Source: JAFDZW01 sp964404255 (GTDB lineage Bacteria; Bacteroidota; Ignavibacteria; Palsa-1295). From it: a stretch of DNA of 64,000 nt. Numbering within the stretch: position 1 is the stretch's first letter; every line of letters begins with the position of its first letter. Below are positions 27,901-34,217 of this stretch, piece by piece. The position numbers and the translations under genes are program-made. Location: positions 73,123-137,122 of the forward strand of contig CAYOJJ010000010.1 in NCBI GenBank assembly GCA_964404255.1, given 5' to 3'. Below the pieces are notes generated by a model, which saw only the letters and a list, made by a program, of their open reading frames with translations, did no database searches and had not been told where the DNA came from.

Positions 27901-30067
27901 CAGCAGCAATACTTTGATCGCCGCCGATATTGCGAAGAACCGCCAGATTATTATTGACGGTTGAGCCGACAATAACCGTCCTGAAAATGTCATACTGCGA
28001 TTTCCCACTGACGATCGGCGATTGTAATGGCACCGTGAGCGGTGACGAAGGATTGAGAATACGGAATGCGCCATCCCATTGGAAAAACTTTAACGAGTAC
28101 TTGATCTGCGAAGAATCCGAAGCCGTTACATAAGTCATTACTACCCCGGTCGGCATCAAGCTGAGTTCGAGATAGAGAGAGCCGTCTTCGGTCACAATAT
28201 CGAGTGACGAAAGATTAAACGGATTATTCGCACTCGATTTCCAACTACCATCGAGATCCCGATAATAAAGCTGGCTTTTTAATACTTTCGAAGATGGTGT
28301 GTAACTGGAAGCCATATAGAAATTCTGGTAGGCCGAAATAGCAACGTACTCTGAATCGGAAGATGGAGGTACCGGCGGCGCTCCGGCATCGGAATTAACG
28401 GTGCTATCCCATTGGGCTGTCTGCCAATTATAGGAGAAACCCTGATACGGGCCCTTAGTATAATCTTTATTGTAGGCAATAACAAAATTTTCTCCGGGAA
28501 CAATGGTCGATAGTTTTGCACTGCTGCTTTTTAACGTCAGGATAAATGGCTGGCCGTTATAGAGCTTCCAGGTTCCAAAGCGAAGTTCAGCGCCACGGTC
28601 GTCGTTGCGATAAAAATAGAATTCTTCGTTATTGGTAGAACTGTTTCGGAAACAGACGGTGAAAAAGTTATCGCCGGCAATAACCTGCAAACTATCTTTT
28701 ACCGGCACCTTGCCAGCCATAGCGCCGGTGACATCCTGGCTTACCCATTGGCCGTTCCAGGATCGCACTACCACTTTCATTCCGGTAGAACCGCTATAAG
28801 TAAAGACTACAAAATCCGGCCCGAACCACACACGCGGTACGCTCCCGTTTATTGGATTAGTGATCGATACTTTCTTTGTCGATGCAATAAAATTCTTTTT
28901 ATACGTGAACGAAGCTTTTCCGCCTTCCGGATAAATGACGGATTTAAGAGCACAGGGGTTGATCTCTGTCTGCAGGCTGCTATTGTATTCGAAGTTCATT
29001 GCCGGAAGTACTCTCCCATCCGGCGCAAATTGGAATACCGATTTTAAACAGCGCTTATACATAAGCGAATAATTGCTATCACCGGTGAGAGCGGCATTGA
29101 CAAAATCATAGGTAAACTTCAGGCCATAGAGCGGATCGCCATCGGCGTTTGCGATAGTGACCGAATCGAGATACATCGTTTCGTATCTATCCTGATAAGC
29201 ATTCGGAGCCGGCTGCTGAGTATGCTCGGCCTGATATTCAATAATAGGCTGGCTGCCATGCGAGCGATCGGGATTATAATAGCCGTATTTATTGCCATAC
29301 TCGAAAGTAATAATGCGGCCGTAACTATCGATCACTTTTTTCAGATACGACGCCTGGGTATATTCCAGGCCGTTTTGCATTACTTTCTGCGTCGTATTTT
29401 CATAATAGTACTGCACCGCATGATTAGCCGGCGAAACGATGGAGGCCAGATTCCAGGCAATCGCATATTGCTCTTGTGTCGCGCGCTGGCTCGAAGAGCC
29501 GATCCAGTTATCCCATTTAACTCCCCATTGGGTAGCATTCGAAGTTTTATCGGTGCCGCTGCCGTACGTATAGACAAATCCATTTTCTTTTACGATCGTC
29601 CAGGTGTTGGTATTGGTATCATAGAGTACGGACCAGAATTGAAAATTCCGTAACTGAAAGATCCATTGGCCGTTCGTCGTTTGCCCTGTCTTTACCATCG
29701 GATTTGCCGACCCGCCGCTGATAAGGTAATACGTATCGGAAGTAGTGGAGCCGCTGCCCGCTTTATCGACAACGATCATCTCGATAGGCATATCCCATCC
29801 GAGACCAAGAATACCCGTAGGAGCTTCAATATTCCATATACTCAAGGTATTTTTTATGTTGCTCGAATATAATGCCGATATTTTGACATCGAGACCTTCG
29901 CGTCCGGGCAGCGTAAGAAAATCGACCGGCAACGAAACACAGCCCCGGAATTTATTGACACTGCTTTTAATAGCGCCGATCGCATTTTTATCGAATTCGA
30001 ACGAGCGGATCTCCGGTACCTGCGAAAGCAGTTCCCCTTTGGATGAGTTTGAAGTTTGGCTTGGCAT
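21953..30067 (-). CDS. Giant RHS/YD-repeat protein with RHS core and hydrophobic C-terminal tip
   Basis: 2704 residues. There is no signal peptide or PAAR domain; the N-terminal about 400 residues (G-C-V-S-L-P-V-D-F, then G-I-L-G-L-G-W-D-M-P-I) resemble the SpvB/TcdB-type start of insecticidal toxin-complex and related RHS proteins. About 1230-1390 is a jelly-roll, carbohydrate-binding-like insert. About 1870-2250 contains YD repeats (Y-D-x-x-G-N, at least seven). The RHS-associated core lies at about 2390-2470: D-H-L-G-S-I-R, Y-N-Y-R-A-R-F-Y, then N-N-P-V-L-Y-I-D-P-T-G. RHS repeats form a closed beta-cocoon around the C-terminal tip. Here the tip is 234 residues with glycine-rich membrane-like helices and no recognised enzyme motif. 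No immunity-like gene follows; instead two oxygenases do. Function could be a toxin, a surface protein or a shell for a processed product. Confidence 0.9.
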   Translation of the reverse strand: MPSQTSNSSKGELLSQVPEIRSFEFDKNAIGAIKSSVNKFRGCVSLPVDFLTLPGREGLDVKISALYSSNIKNTLSIWNIEAPTGILGLGWDMPIEMIVVDKAGSGSTTSDTYYLISGGSANPMVKTGQTTNGQWIFQLRNFQFWSVLYDTNTNTWTIVKENGFVYTYGSGTDKTSNATQWGVKWDNWIGSSSQRATQEQYAIAWNLASIVSPANHAVQYYYENTTQKVMQNGLEYTQASYLKKVIDSYGRIITFEYGNKYGYYNPDRSHGSQPIIEYQAEHTQQPAPNAYQDRYETMYLDSVTIANADGDPLYGLKFTYDFVNAALTGDSNYSLMYKRCLKSVFQFAPDGRVLPAMNFEYNSSLQTEINPCALKSVIYPEGGKASFTYKKNFIASTKKVSITNPINGSVPRVWFGPDFVVFTYSGSTGMKVVVRSWNGQWVSQDVTGAMAGKVPVKDSLQVIAGDNFFTVCFRNSSTNNEEFYFYRNDDRGAELRFGTWKLYNGQPFILTLKSSSAKLSTIVPGENFVIAYNKDYTKGPYQGFSYNWQTAQWDSTVNSDAGAPPVPPSSDSEYVAISAYQNFYMASSYTPSSKVLKSQLYYRDLDGSWKSSANNPFNLSSLDIVTEDGSLYLELSLMPTGVVMTYVTASDSSQIKYSLKFFQWDGAFRILNPSSPLTVPLQSPIVSGKSQYDIFRTVIVGSTVNNNLAVLRNIGGDQSIAAAWVQKMFTAAASNAAVAFASGDDVAVMCTSTGTSQNTQVVTYNPNTGAWSSPSVVQSEKTPTLSGDYMTLGRYIYFRGTDGTWRQLNQQLNNLNYPESLQNRGPHYMAYQDNDTSSAGTYIAAIRNGAVALLPKLSTEKMYVSGGQAGTYLASARFLVTYPSSASSFDTATTLNLYDLDEVNLDPYVVDTPVACVEIFDNYDPTQNYSESFFYANSSESQIVYNAATGVAQYPLVTVVQGVKVTTDTPPQTQPFGRSEYFYSNGLAQNSTLYPSGGVQNYQNILNGIELASRNYSSANVLVSSQLDYWKVYTDDPQQSSPTKKYLLGGYARCYRSTTVANGVTQESYASYDQTTGVLLWQEKSYFDFDGTLKLLREQYLYAFQVAEYKTDFLAKHIYTDVAMRTSSVSVNGQNERTYISSKATTYKNWASASPSLWLAYETYDWTTPGGTTAPSFNFGGEPSDNWLLNTRILSRSTPDGLITEQVTASGLVSSFIYDDEQQFLVAQFPNASLASDEAGYYGFEEYESGQGWNLGSGTSFVPNSTQKAIDAHTGTRSLSIAPSTSGSNSISRSFTPKRQDQQYIFSAWVKKPEGFNAASGNASWNIAVSGQQTQVVPFPDTIGEWAYVYHVISLSGGSVTITITAENANSASAVLVDNLRFSPFSTPFQAYAYDSHNQEPDALLGANGDTSRTVYDSFQQRVLTSNPADKTAKIERGYFSRLGNTNVFSTSDPNHTLTIGAASGGMITQFTHGNEWKRTWNPSANWTVEGTLLTQSAANQEGSLTSVDPALAGDYTIDVEFNVREALTAPLGIHLGSAATIQWNPSIASWQLVDGSGRELHAPVKAIAFSVPSTPYSTELDSGTISSNLQNLFLAAGYLLPGGSVVSAGGASTKSWTITSVANDFRYALVLNGNSIDVFTMNTNWVVLSGSDSIIFFADGKLIFSYKHSFSGSLVPTLFFGNKVAISEITTAIGPQATISFDDARGLTLQSQQYVTSKMSVAQAISDSMGRQVIRTKPAFVPSTDNPLFAYCEGFAIMNWTSGTMTGMVANAYPADGGYPFSRQVYAPAPIERVIEEGIPGTDFAVGAHSTKYAYGTVKGAGSSIYATRTTTDPNGNTVTEVKTLLDQIIRRISNNNGVEIKTETIYNDAGNAGELRSPNYFAPPTGSTADDWISLQTFDYANRLLTLIQGKEAPVRFLYDSVGNVRFTQDPQGVKDGTYNYSKYDILGRQVESGYNTGSWSGLEEHVDNQQWPATPPTWRKKYTYDGGNTIANAIGRIVAIDVNNGTTGVTDVTEQYRYDIFGNITTDTLSVADYDTGSEQTVEYQYDNAGNILHITYPQASDGSRLNLYYRINSVNQIDTMSEQADLSSPFGSFTYDAAGNPATNTIAVASGTSIERTYAFNSPYWLTDIREQKSGADLFRETMLYTSGGYNGAKYYDGMIAACSLTIGGSAGENYTFQYSYDAIGQVLNAQNQQYPARNLGVTKPVNHDANGNFTQLAAAGINYQFNYFAATQEVQSVLDQSSNTTVAEFLYDDNGNATHSKLAASGLNKAHDLTLNYDPALMLPMKILDATVPGQVIDLKYGGKNDRVLKQVSGGAQNSKKLYIRGTNTMPIMERVSGSVSEDTNYVYGPGGLIAMKRGGKLYSIAKDHLGSIRAVIDGNGSVVASYEYLTYGGLANIQEPADEFLNYLYTGQEYDREIGLYNYRARFYCAEIGRFIAIDLARQYFSPYLYASNNPVLYIDPTGMFSFKSLISAVAGAIIGIVEIAIGVVIDVVAGVLEVVTGGLGTPATIALAALSGTFYGAGISAVTYSVFNFDDFSWKDYGISMGIGALGGAISGGLGAAFTAGAESVSIAAGEQIAARAGQEATTFGAKAVDYGLKATKYVADFASKSEAGVGLSGYLKDVGKGILKSEALGITKNTAINLATGNDWDKGLDQVVFSAALSGTISGSQIKLRASNETRAFQQSISDSVSSAFSSW

Positions 30068-30115
30068 AACAGTAAAAAGTAAATGATGGTATGAATCCGG
30101 GCAACGAGATAGCGA

Positions 30116-30940
30116 TCAGGCTACACTCGTCGGGCATAATTCTTCGAGCCGTTCGAGTGTCAGCGGCTCCATGATCGGTTCGATACTTCCGAGAAGCCGT
30201 CCTTCGGAGGGTTTACGGAGCATCGTATGTCGTACATAAAAATCGTCGGGCACTTCATAGATATTCATTTGCCGCTCGCCCGAAGTCTCGTTGATATAGC
30301 AGCAAATGAGTGGTGCCGTCTTTGCGATCGCTACTCCTGCAGCAACCGGACGAACAGCATCGCTTCTGTTGGCCGGCGAACCATGGATCATCCTGTTATC
30401 CATCAGTAGTACCTGCCCTGCTTTCATTGATAAATAGGTAAGGTAATTGCTCTCGATCGCAGCATGGAGTTCACCGTACGGCAAGGTATTTGCCTCGCGA
30501 TAATAATTGCGAAGGGTGTGACTACCGGGCACTATCCCCAGCCAGCCATTCTCTTCATTGGTATCGACGAGCGGGCACCAGATCGTAATTCCGGTACTCT
30601 CATGTTCATCGACAAAACTTGAATCCTGATGCAGCGGCATTTTCCCATAGGATTGTGGCCGTTTCGAAGCGAAATTGCCGAGAATGATCTTATAATTATT
30701 CAATACTGGGAGAATATCGCGTTCGAAAATGGGAGCGATCTCTTGATTCAAGCGCCGGCGCATTTCGAGATCGGGAAGCAGAATAGAAGCAACGAAATCG
30801 AACGAATGCACTGCTTCAACACCATTAAAGATTTCGCGCAGCGATGCAATAGAAGATTCGCTAAGAAGATCGAGAACGATATATCCTTCTTCCGCAAATA
30901 TCCTGTTATGATCGGCATTGATAAAGATCGGATCGTTCAT
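30116..30940 (-). CDS. Phytanoyl-CoA dioxygenase (PhyH) family oxygenase
   Basis: 274 residues, family length, cytoplasmic. The Fe(II) triad is clear: H104 and D106 in L-H-Q-D-S-S-F, H186 in R-M-I-H-G-S, and Arg197 (R-P-V-A) for 2-oxoglutarate; G-S-H preceding the second half (P-G-S-H-T, about 138-141) is typical. Bacterial PhyH proteins mostly hydroxylate natural products, some act on amino acids. It lies 14 bp after the cyclase-like gene and 48 bp before the RHS gene, so it belongs to the same unit. Confidence 0.85.
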   Translation of the reverse strand: MNDPIFINADHNRIFAEEGYIVLDLLSESSIASLREIFNGVEAVHSFDFVASILLPDLEMRRRLNQEIAPIFERDILPVLNNYKIILGNFASKRPQSYGKMPLHQDSSFVDEHESTGITIWCPLVDTNEENGWLGIVPGSHTLRNYYREANTLPYGELHAAIESNYLTYLSMKAGQVLLMDNRMIHGSPANRSDAVRPVAAGVAIAKTAPLICCYINETSGERQMNIYEVPDDFYVRHTMLRKPSEGRLLGSIEPIMEPLTLERLEELCPTSVA

Positions 30941-30954
30941 AATTGTACTTTCTG

Positions 30955-32967
30955 TTAATTGAGGCTAATCGGCTGATGAATTGCCTTCGATGTAACCGAG
31001 CGCCATTCTTCCATTTTTGCCGCTGTAGAATTGGAAGCCATGTGGCAGGTGATCCTCGTTAATACTCTGATGATCGTCGCTGTAGTGAGGCTCGATCGCT
31101 CGTCGCAATAGTACTGACCTTTCGGTTCTATCCAGGGTTCGTAGCAGCTATGATCGGTTACCCGTAAATTATGGCTGCCATCCCACGAGCCATCTCGGTT
31201 CTGCCACGATAATAAACTCCGCAGGTGGCTATCGAGCCGCTCATCAAGAGGATCGCGCAGCCATTCGATGCCGATGTAACAGCCGAGATCGAATGCATTA
31301 TCGACACGCAACGGCGCCGTATTTTCTTCAAGCGTGAAATCCGGCTCGTCGAGTCCAAACTGCTCCAATACTTCAAGGGTGACAAGCGTGCTGTAATACG
31401 GGTTGCGCCACCAGTAACTGCGCCAGAATCCATTGGCCTGCTGATTAGCTTCGAGTGCTCTTTCGAACGAGTCACGAAAAGCTCTTCTATCGCCTTCATT
31501 AAGGCCCGCATAGGCAAAAGGTGTTACATCCCAATGGCCGCTTCCCCAGGCTTCGGGCCCTTCGTAGGTTGCAACTCCTTCATCGCCCCTCCAATGATCG
31601 CGTAAGAAAGTACGATCGTCTTCGGCTACTTCGATACCCAGTTCATCAAAAAGAGCGATCGCGATCGCTGTCGAGTCGGCATCGGGGCCGGTCATCCCAT
31701 TATATCCCCAGCCAGAATTATATGGTCGTTCTGAAAGAAGCCACTTCGCGGCGCGCATTGCTGCCGAGAGCGCTTGCTCGTGATCAAAAGCTTTTCCTGC
31801 TTGTGCAAGGGCAAGACCAATGTATGCTGTCACCCACTGATCGGAACTGCCAACCGGAAGATGATAATCATGCCAGGAGCCATCTTCGCGCTGAGTAGAA
31901 AGGAAGTAGCTCGTCGCATCGATAATCGAACGCCGTATTTCTTCCGCGTTAACCGGCCCGCTCAGCGCTGCATGTTTAAGATAAAGATTTAGCCTCGGCT
32001 TATGATCGCTTGTCAACCCCATGCCGATAAACGCTACTTCTATATCGGAATATTTTTTCAGTGCCGATAGATCGAAGGCCGGTAATGAAAATCTGTCCGT
32101 CAACTGCCCAAGCACCGATACCCATTCGCCAATCGAGTGATTGAGGCAATGACCGCAGAGATCGATCTTTGCATCGACAAGCGAACCGCTGGAAAGACTA
32201 AAGCCGATACTCATGACCAATCCATCGAGATCGACTCCATTGGCTTCCATTGCAATAGCTAAAAAATCCTGCATGCGGCTGGAAGCAAATAGATCGATCC
32301 CAAGATCGTTAAGGCTCATCGCCTCGCGTAAGCGGAAATAGATCTTGGCTCGTGTATTGCGCAACGAACTTCCTTCAAGGCCCGCACTTGCTGCTACACA
32401 ATGAGTCCGTAATACGGAAAGCAATTGATTCGCCTGCACGACCGAAGGAAGAATCTCCATCAGCCAGCGGTCGATCGTTTCCCATCCCTTCACGATGCCG
32501 AGTGGTGCAAGTTCGCAATAAAATGCAACCCCCGGCTGATCGGGGCCGGCCGCGATCCAGACAAACCCGTTTTTATAATTATTACGCTCAGCTTCGGAAG
32601 ATGGGAGCAACAAGCTCAGTGTCGATGAAGAGACAGGCTGCAACTCCGATGCGCCGCTTCTTTCAAGGATTCGCAGCAATGTATCTTTCGAAGAGCGCAA
32701 GCGGTCTTCGGAAGACGACAAGTAACTTCCGGGATCGCCGATGATCCGCAGGCCGCTTCCTTGCGATGATGAGGTAAGGCATAATTGCAACGGCACTCCG
32801 TCGTTATTCAGGCACGATGCTGAGGATAAATATCCATGGGTCGATTCATCGGCATCCAGGAGGTCGTAACAGCATTCCGAAACCAATGCCGCTTCGCTCT
32901 TACTCACGCTCTTGGCAAGCGCAATAAGATGCCGGAGTTTACTGCCGATTCGCAGGCTTGGTATCAT
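30955..32967 (-). CDS. Terpene-cyclase-like (squalene/hopene cyclase repeat) protein with extra N-terminal domain
   Basis: 670 residues. The C-terminal half (about 345-645) has the alpha/alpha-barrel repeat of squalene cyclases and prenyltransferases: QW-type motifs Q-R-E-D-G-S-W (359-365), Q-Q-A-N-G-F-W (509-515), Q-N-R-D-G-S-W (589-595) and an acidic G-P-D-A-D-S-T at 427-433, in the place where class II cyclases carry D-x-D-D. The N-terminal 340 residues do not match that fold. The pattern around A-F-I-G-M-G-L and P-R-L-N-L-Y-L-K (313-331) recalls ABBA-type aromatic prenyltransferases, but this is a weak, by-eye resemblance. If both hold, one protein could attach and cyclise an isoprenoid on a peptide or small molecule. 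No signal peptide. Neighbours are the Gly-rich protein upstream and PhyH oxygenase downstream. Confidence 0.7.
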   Translation of the reverse strand: MIPSLRIGSKLRHLIALAKSVSKSEAALVSECCYDLLDADESTHGYLSSASCLNNDGVPLQLCLTSSSQGSGLRIIGDPGSYLSSSEDRLRSSKDTLLRILERSGASELQPVSSSTLSLLLPSSEAERNNYKNGFVWIAAGPDQPGVAFYCELAPLGIVKGWETIDRWLMEILPSVVQANQLLSVLRTHCVAASAGLEGSSLRNTRAKIYFRLREAMSLNDLGIDLFASSRMQDFLAIAMEANGVDLDGLVMSIGFSLSSGSLVDAKIDLCGHCLNHSIGEWVSVLGQLTDRFSLPAFDLSALKKYSDIEVAFIGMGLTSDHKPRLNLYLKHAALSGPVNAEEIRRSIIDATSYFLSTQREDGSWHDYHLPVGSSDQWVTAYIGLALAQAGKAFDHEQALSAAMRAAKWLLSERPYNSGWGYNGMTGPDADSTAIAIALFDELGIEVAEDDRTFLRDHWRGDEGVATYEGPEAWGSGHWDVTPFAYAGLNEGDRRAFRDSFERALEANQQANGFWRSYWWRNPYYSTLVTLEVLEQFGLDEPDFTLEENTAPLRVDNAFDLGCYIGIEWLRDPLDERLDSHLRSLLSWQNRDGSWDGSHNLRVTDHSCYEPWIEPKGQYYCDERSSLTTATIIRVLTRITCHMASNSTAAKMEEWRSVTSKAIHQPISLN

Positions 32968-33011
32968 GAATGTATAGTTGTTACAATGATCGTTACTGTT
33001 GCACCGATAAG

Positions 33012-33080
33012 GGATCGCGGCTGCAACCGCCTCCGCGATCCACTCCCCGGTCTTACTACCTGCTGCCGAAGATCGGCAGC
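33012..33080 (-). promoter_or_regulatory. Two strong hairpins between the Gly-rich gene and the cyclase gene
   Basis: Two perfect inverted repeats: 9-bp arms 33012-33020 / 33033-33041 (GGATCGCGG) and 8-bp arms 33062-33069 / 33073-33080 (GCTGCCGA) around a 3-nt loop. They sit within 145 bp of non-coding DNA after the Gly-rich gene. No T-run follows in the minus direction, so they look more like RNA-processing, stabilising or attenuating structures than an intrinsic terminator. They could keep the structural Gly-rich message more abundant than the enzyme genes downstream. Confidence 0.5.
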
Positions 33081-33112
33081 GGGTTCACCATCTTCATCCG
33101 TAGGACCTACAA

Positions 33113-33859
33113 TTAAGCCTGACGAATATCGAAGGAACTGCGGCCTCCCTGGCTGTCACCCTGCATGCCCTGGGTCCCGCTGTTGCCGGAGTTACCCGGG
33201 GTTCCATTCGAACCGCCGCGGCTTCCGCCATCTCCGCCTTTGCCGCCAGTACCACCGACACCGCCGGTACCGCCAACGCCAACCGGGCTATTGTAGGTAT
33301 AGGGGTTCAAGCTTGAATTGGGGCTAAGTTCGCCATAGAGAAGAGTGACCAGTGCACCATTACCACCATTGCCGCCCTTGCCGCCATTACCACCGTTACC
33401 AGCATTACCGCCGTTACCACCGGAGTAACCGCTACGGCTGTATGCGCCATCGGAATCTCCGTTGCCGCCTTTACCGCCATTACCACCGTTACCACCATTG
33501 CCGCCATTACCGCCGTTACCGCCGGAGCCGCCGCCTGCAGTGATAAAGACTGAGCCGGTAACTTTACCGACCTTCATATTCATCGGCAATGCATCACCGC
33601 CATTGTTGCCGGTTGCGCCGTTGGTGCCATCGCCGCCACGGCCACCGCCGGTACCGGAAGAACCATCGTTACAACCGGAAGCCCAGTTGCAACTGGCGTT
33701 CTTTCCATCGGTACCGTTAGTACCATTGGCGCCGTTGGCACCATTGGTACCAGCCGTACCATTTTGACCGACGATCATAATATCAGGCGTCGATTGACCG
33801 GAGTTTGCAGCTGTTAACATGACTGCCGAAACACCAGCATGAAGTTCGCTTTTTGCCAT
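33113..33859 (-). CDS. Gly-X-Asn repeat (collagen / polyglycine-helix-like) protein
   Basis: 248 residues. The first about 33 residues are non-repetitive (M-A-K-S-E-L-H-A-G-V, ending M-I-V-G-Q-N-G) and are not a Sec signal peptide. After that Gly occurs at every third position for long stretches: G-T-N/G-A-N near 40-52, G-G-N runs near 110-170, and G-V-G/G-T-G/G-K-G near 195-225, with Asn as the commonest third residue. Two Cys lie in N-A-S-C-N-W-A-S-G-C (about 56-63). The triplets fit either a collagen-like helix or, since Pro is almost absent, a bundle of polyglycine II helices as in some phage adhesins and antifreeze proteins. In the same operon are three 2OG/Fe(II) oxygenases, the enzyme class that hydroxylates collagen; hydroxylation of Asn here is an inference. 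Confidence 0.75.
   Translation of the reverse strand: MAKSELHAGVSAVMLTAANSGQSTPDIMIVGQNGTAGTNGANGANGTNGTDGKNASCNWASGCNDGSSGTGGGRGGDGTNGATGNNGGDALPMNMKVGKVTGSVFITAGGGSGGNGGNGGNGGNGGNGGKGGNGDSDGAYSRSGYSGGNGGNAGNGGNGGKGGNGGNGALVTLLYGELSPNSSLNPYTYNSPVGVGGTGGVGGTGGKGGDGGSRGGSNGTPGNSGNSGTQGMQGDSQGGRSSFDIRQA
33355..33538 (-). repeat. GGN-coding 9-nt tandem repeat block
   Basis: Near-perfect 9-nt units coding Gly-Gly-Asn (with a few Lys, Ala or Asp in place of Asn), interrupted by a short Ser/Tyr-containing stretch around 33424-33452. On the plus strand the same bases read as Pro-Leu-Pro units, which produces false open frames. Such a tract is prone to slippage, so repeat number may vary between strains. 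Confidence 0.75.
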
Positions 33860-33896
33860 TGTGTTAATTCCTTATCTGTATATGAATGATGGTAAA

Positions 33897-34058
33897 TTAC
33901 TTTTTGATTAATTCGTCAATAGTGATCGGAGCGCTCGTCTGAACGTAGATCTGCCCACCTGCTTCGATAGTTACCTTGCCGAAGTCACGGTCATTATCGG
34001 TAATGTAGAGTGGGTTCGAAGGCGTAACATTTACATCACGCTTTGATAGTGCTGTCAT
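33897..34058 (-). CDS. 53-residue peptide gene in the RHS/cyclase cluster
   Basis: A short gene with ATG at 34056-34058 and TAA at 33897-33899, 37 bp before the Gly-rich gene. A good ribosome site (AAAGGAT) lies about 9 nt before the ATG, better than most in this window. The product begins M-T-A-L-S-K-R-D-V-N-V-T and ends D-E-L-I-K-K; the middle has G-K-V-T-I-E-A-G-G-Q-I-Y-V-Q-T. It has no signal peptide or Cys and looks like a single small beta-structure with charged ends. It could be a precursor peptide for the modifying enzymes or a small structural partner of the Gly-rich protein. Family not recognised. Confidence 0.65.
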   Translation of the reverse strand: MTALSKRDVNVTPSNPLYITDNDRDFGKVTIEAGGQIYVQTSAPITIDELIKK

Positions 34059-34217
34059 GAGTATATCCTTTCTGAATGAATGGTATGATTAAATTACTGT
34101 TGGAATATCGATTGTCCGAGTACCATCACGGAAAAGCATCTATTCGATGTCGATCAAGCTCAGACTATCCCAAGTATGATTAAGACGAACTGCCTGGAAA
34201 ATTTTGAATTTTTCGAG

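Noticed and set aside
33355..33538. Short regular repeats that at first sight resemble a CRISPR array
   Set aside because: Units are 9 nt, continuous and in coding frame, with no spacers.
33462..33767. Plus-strand open frame coding repeated Pro-Leu-Pro
   Set aside because: It is the reverse reading of the Gly-Gly-Asn repeat of the minus-strand gene and has no independent start context.
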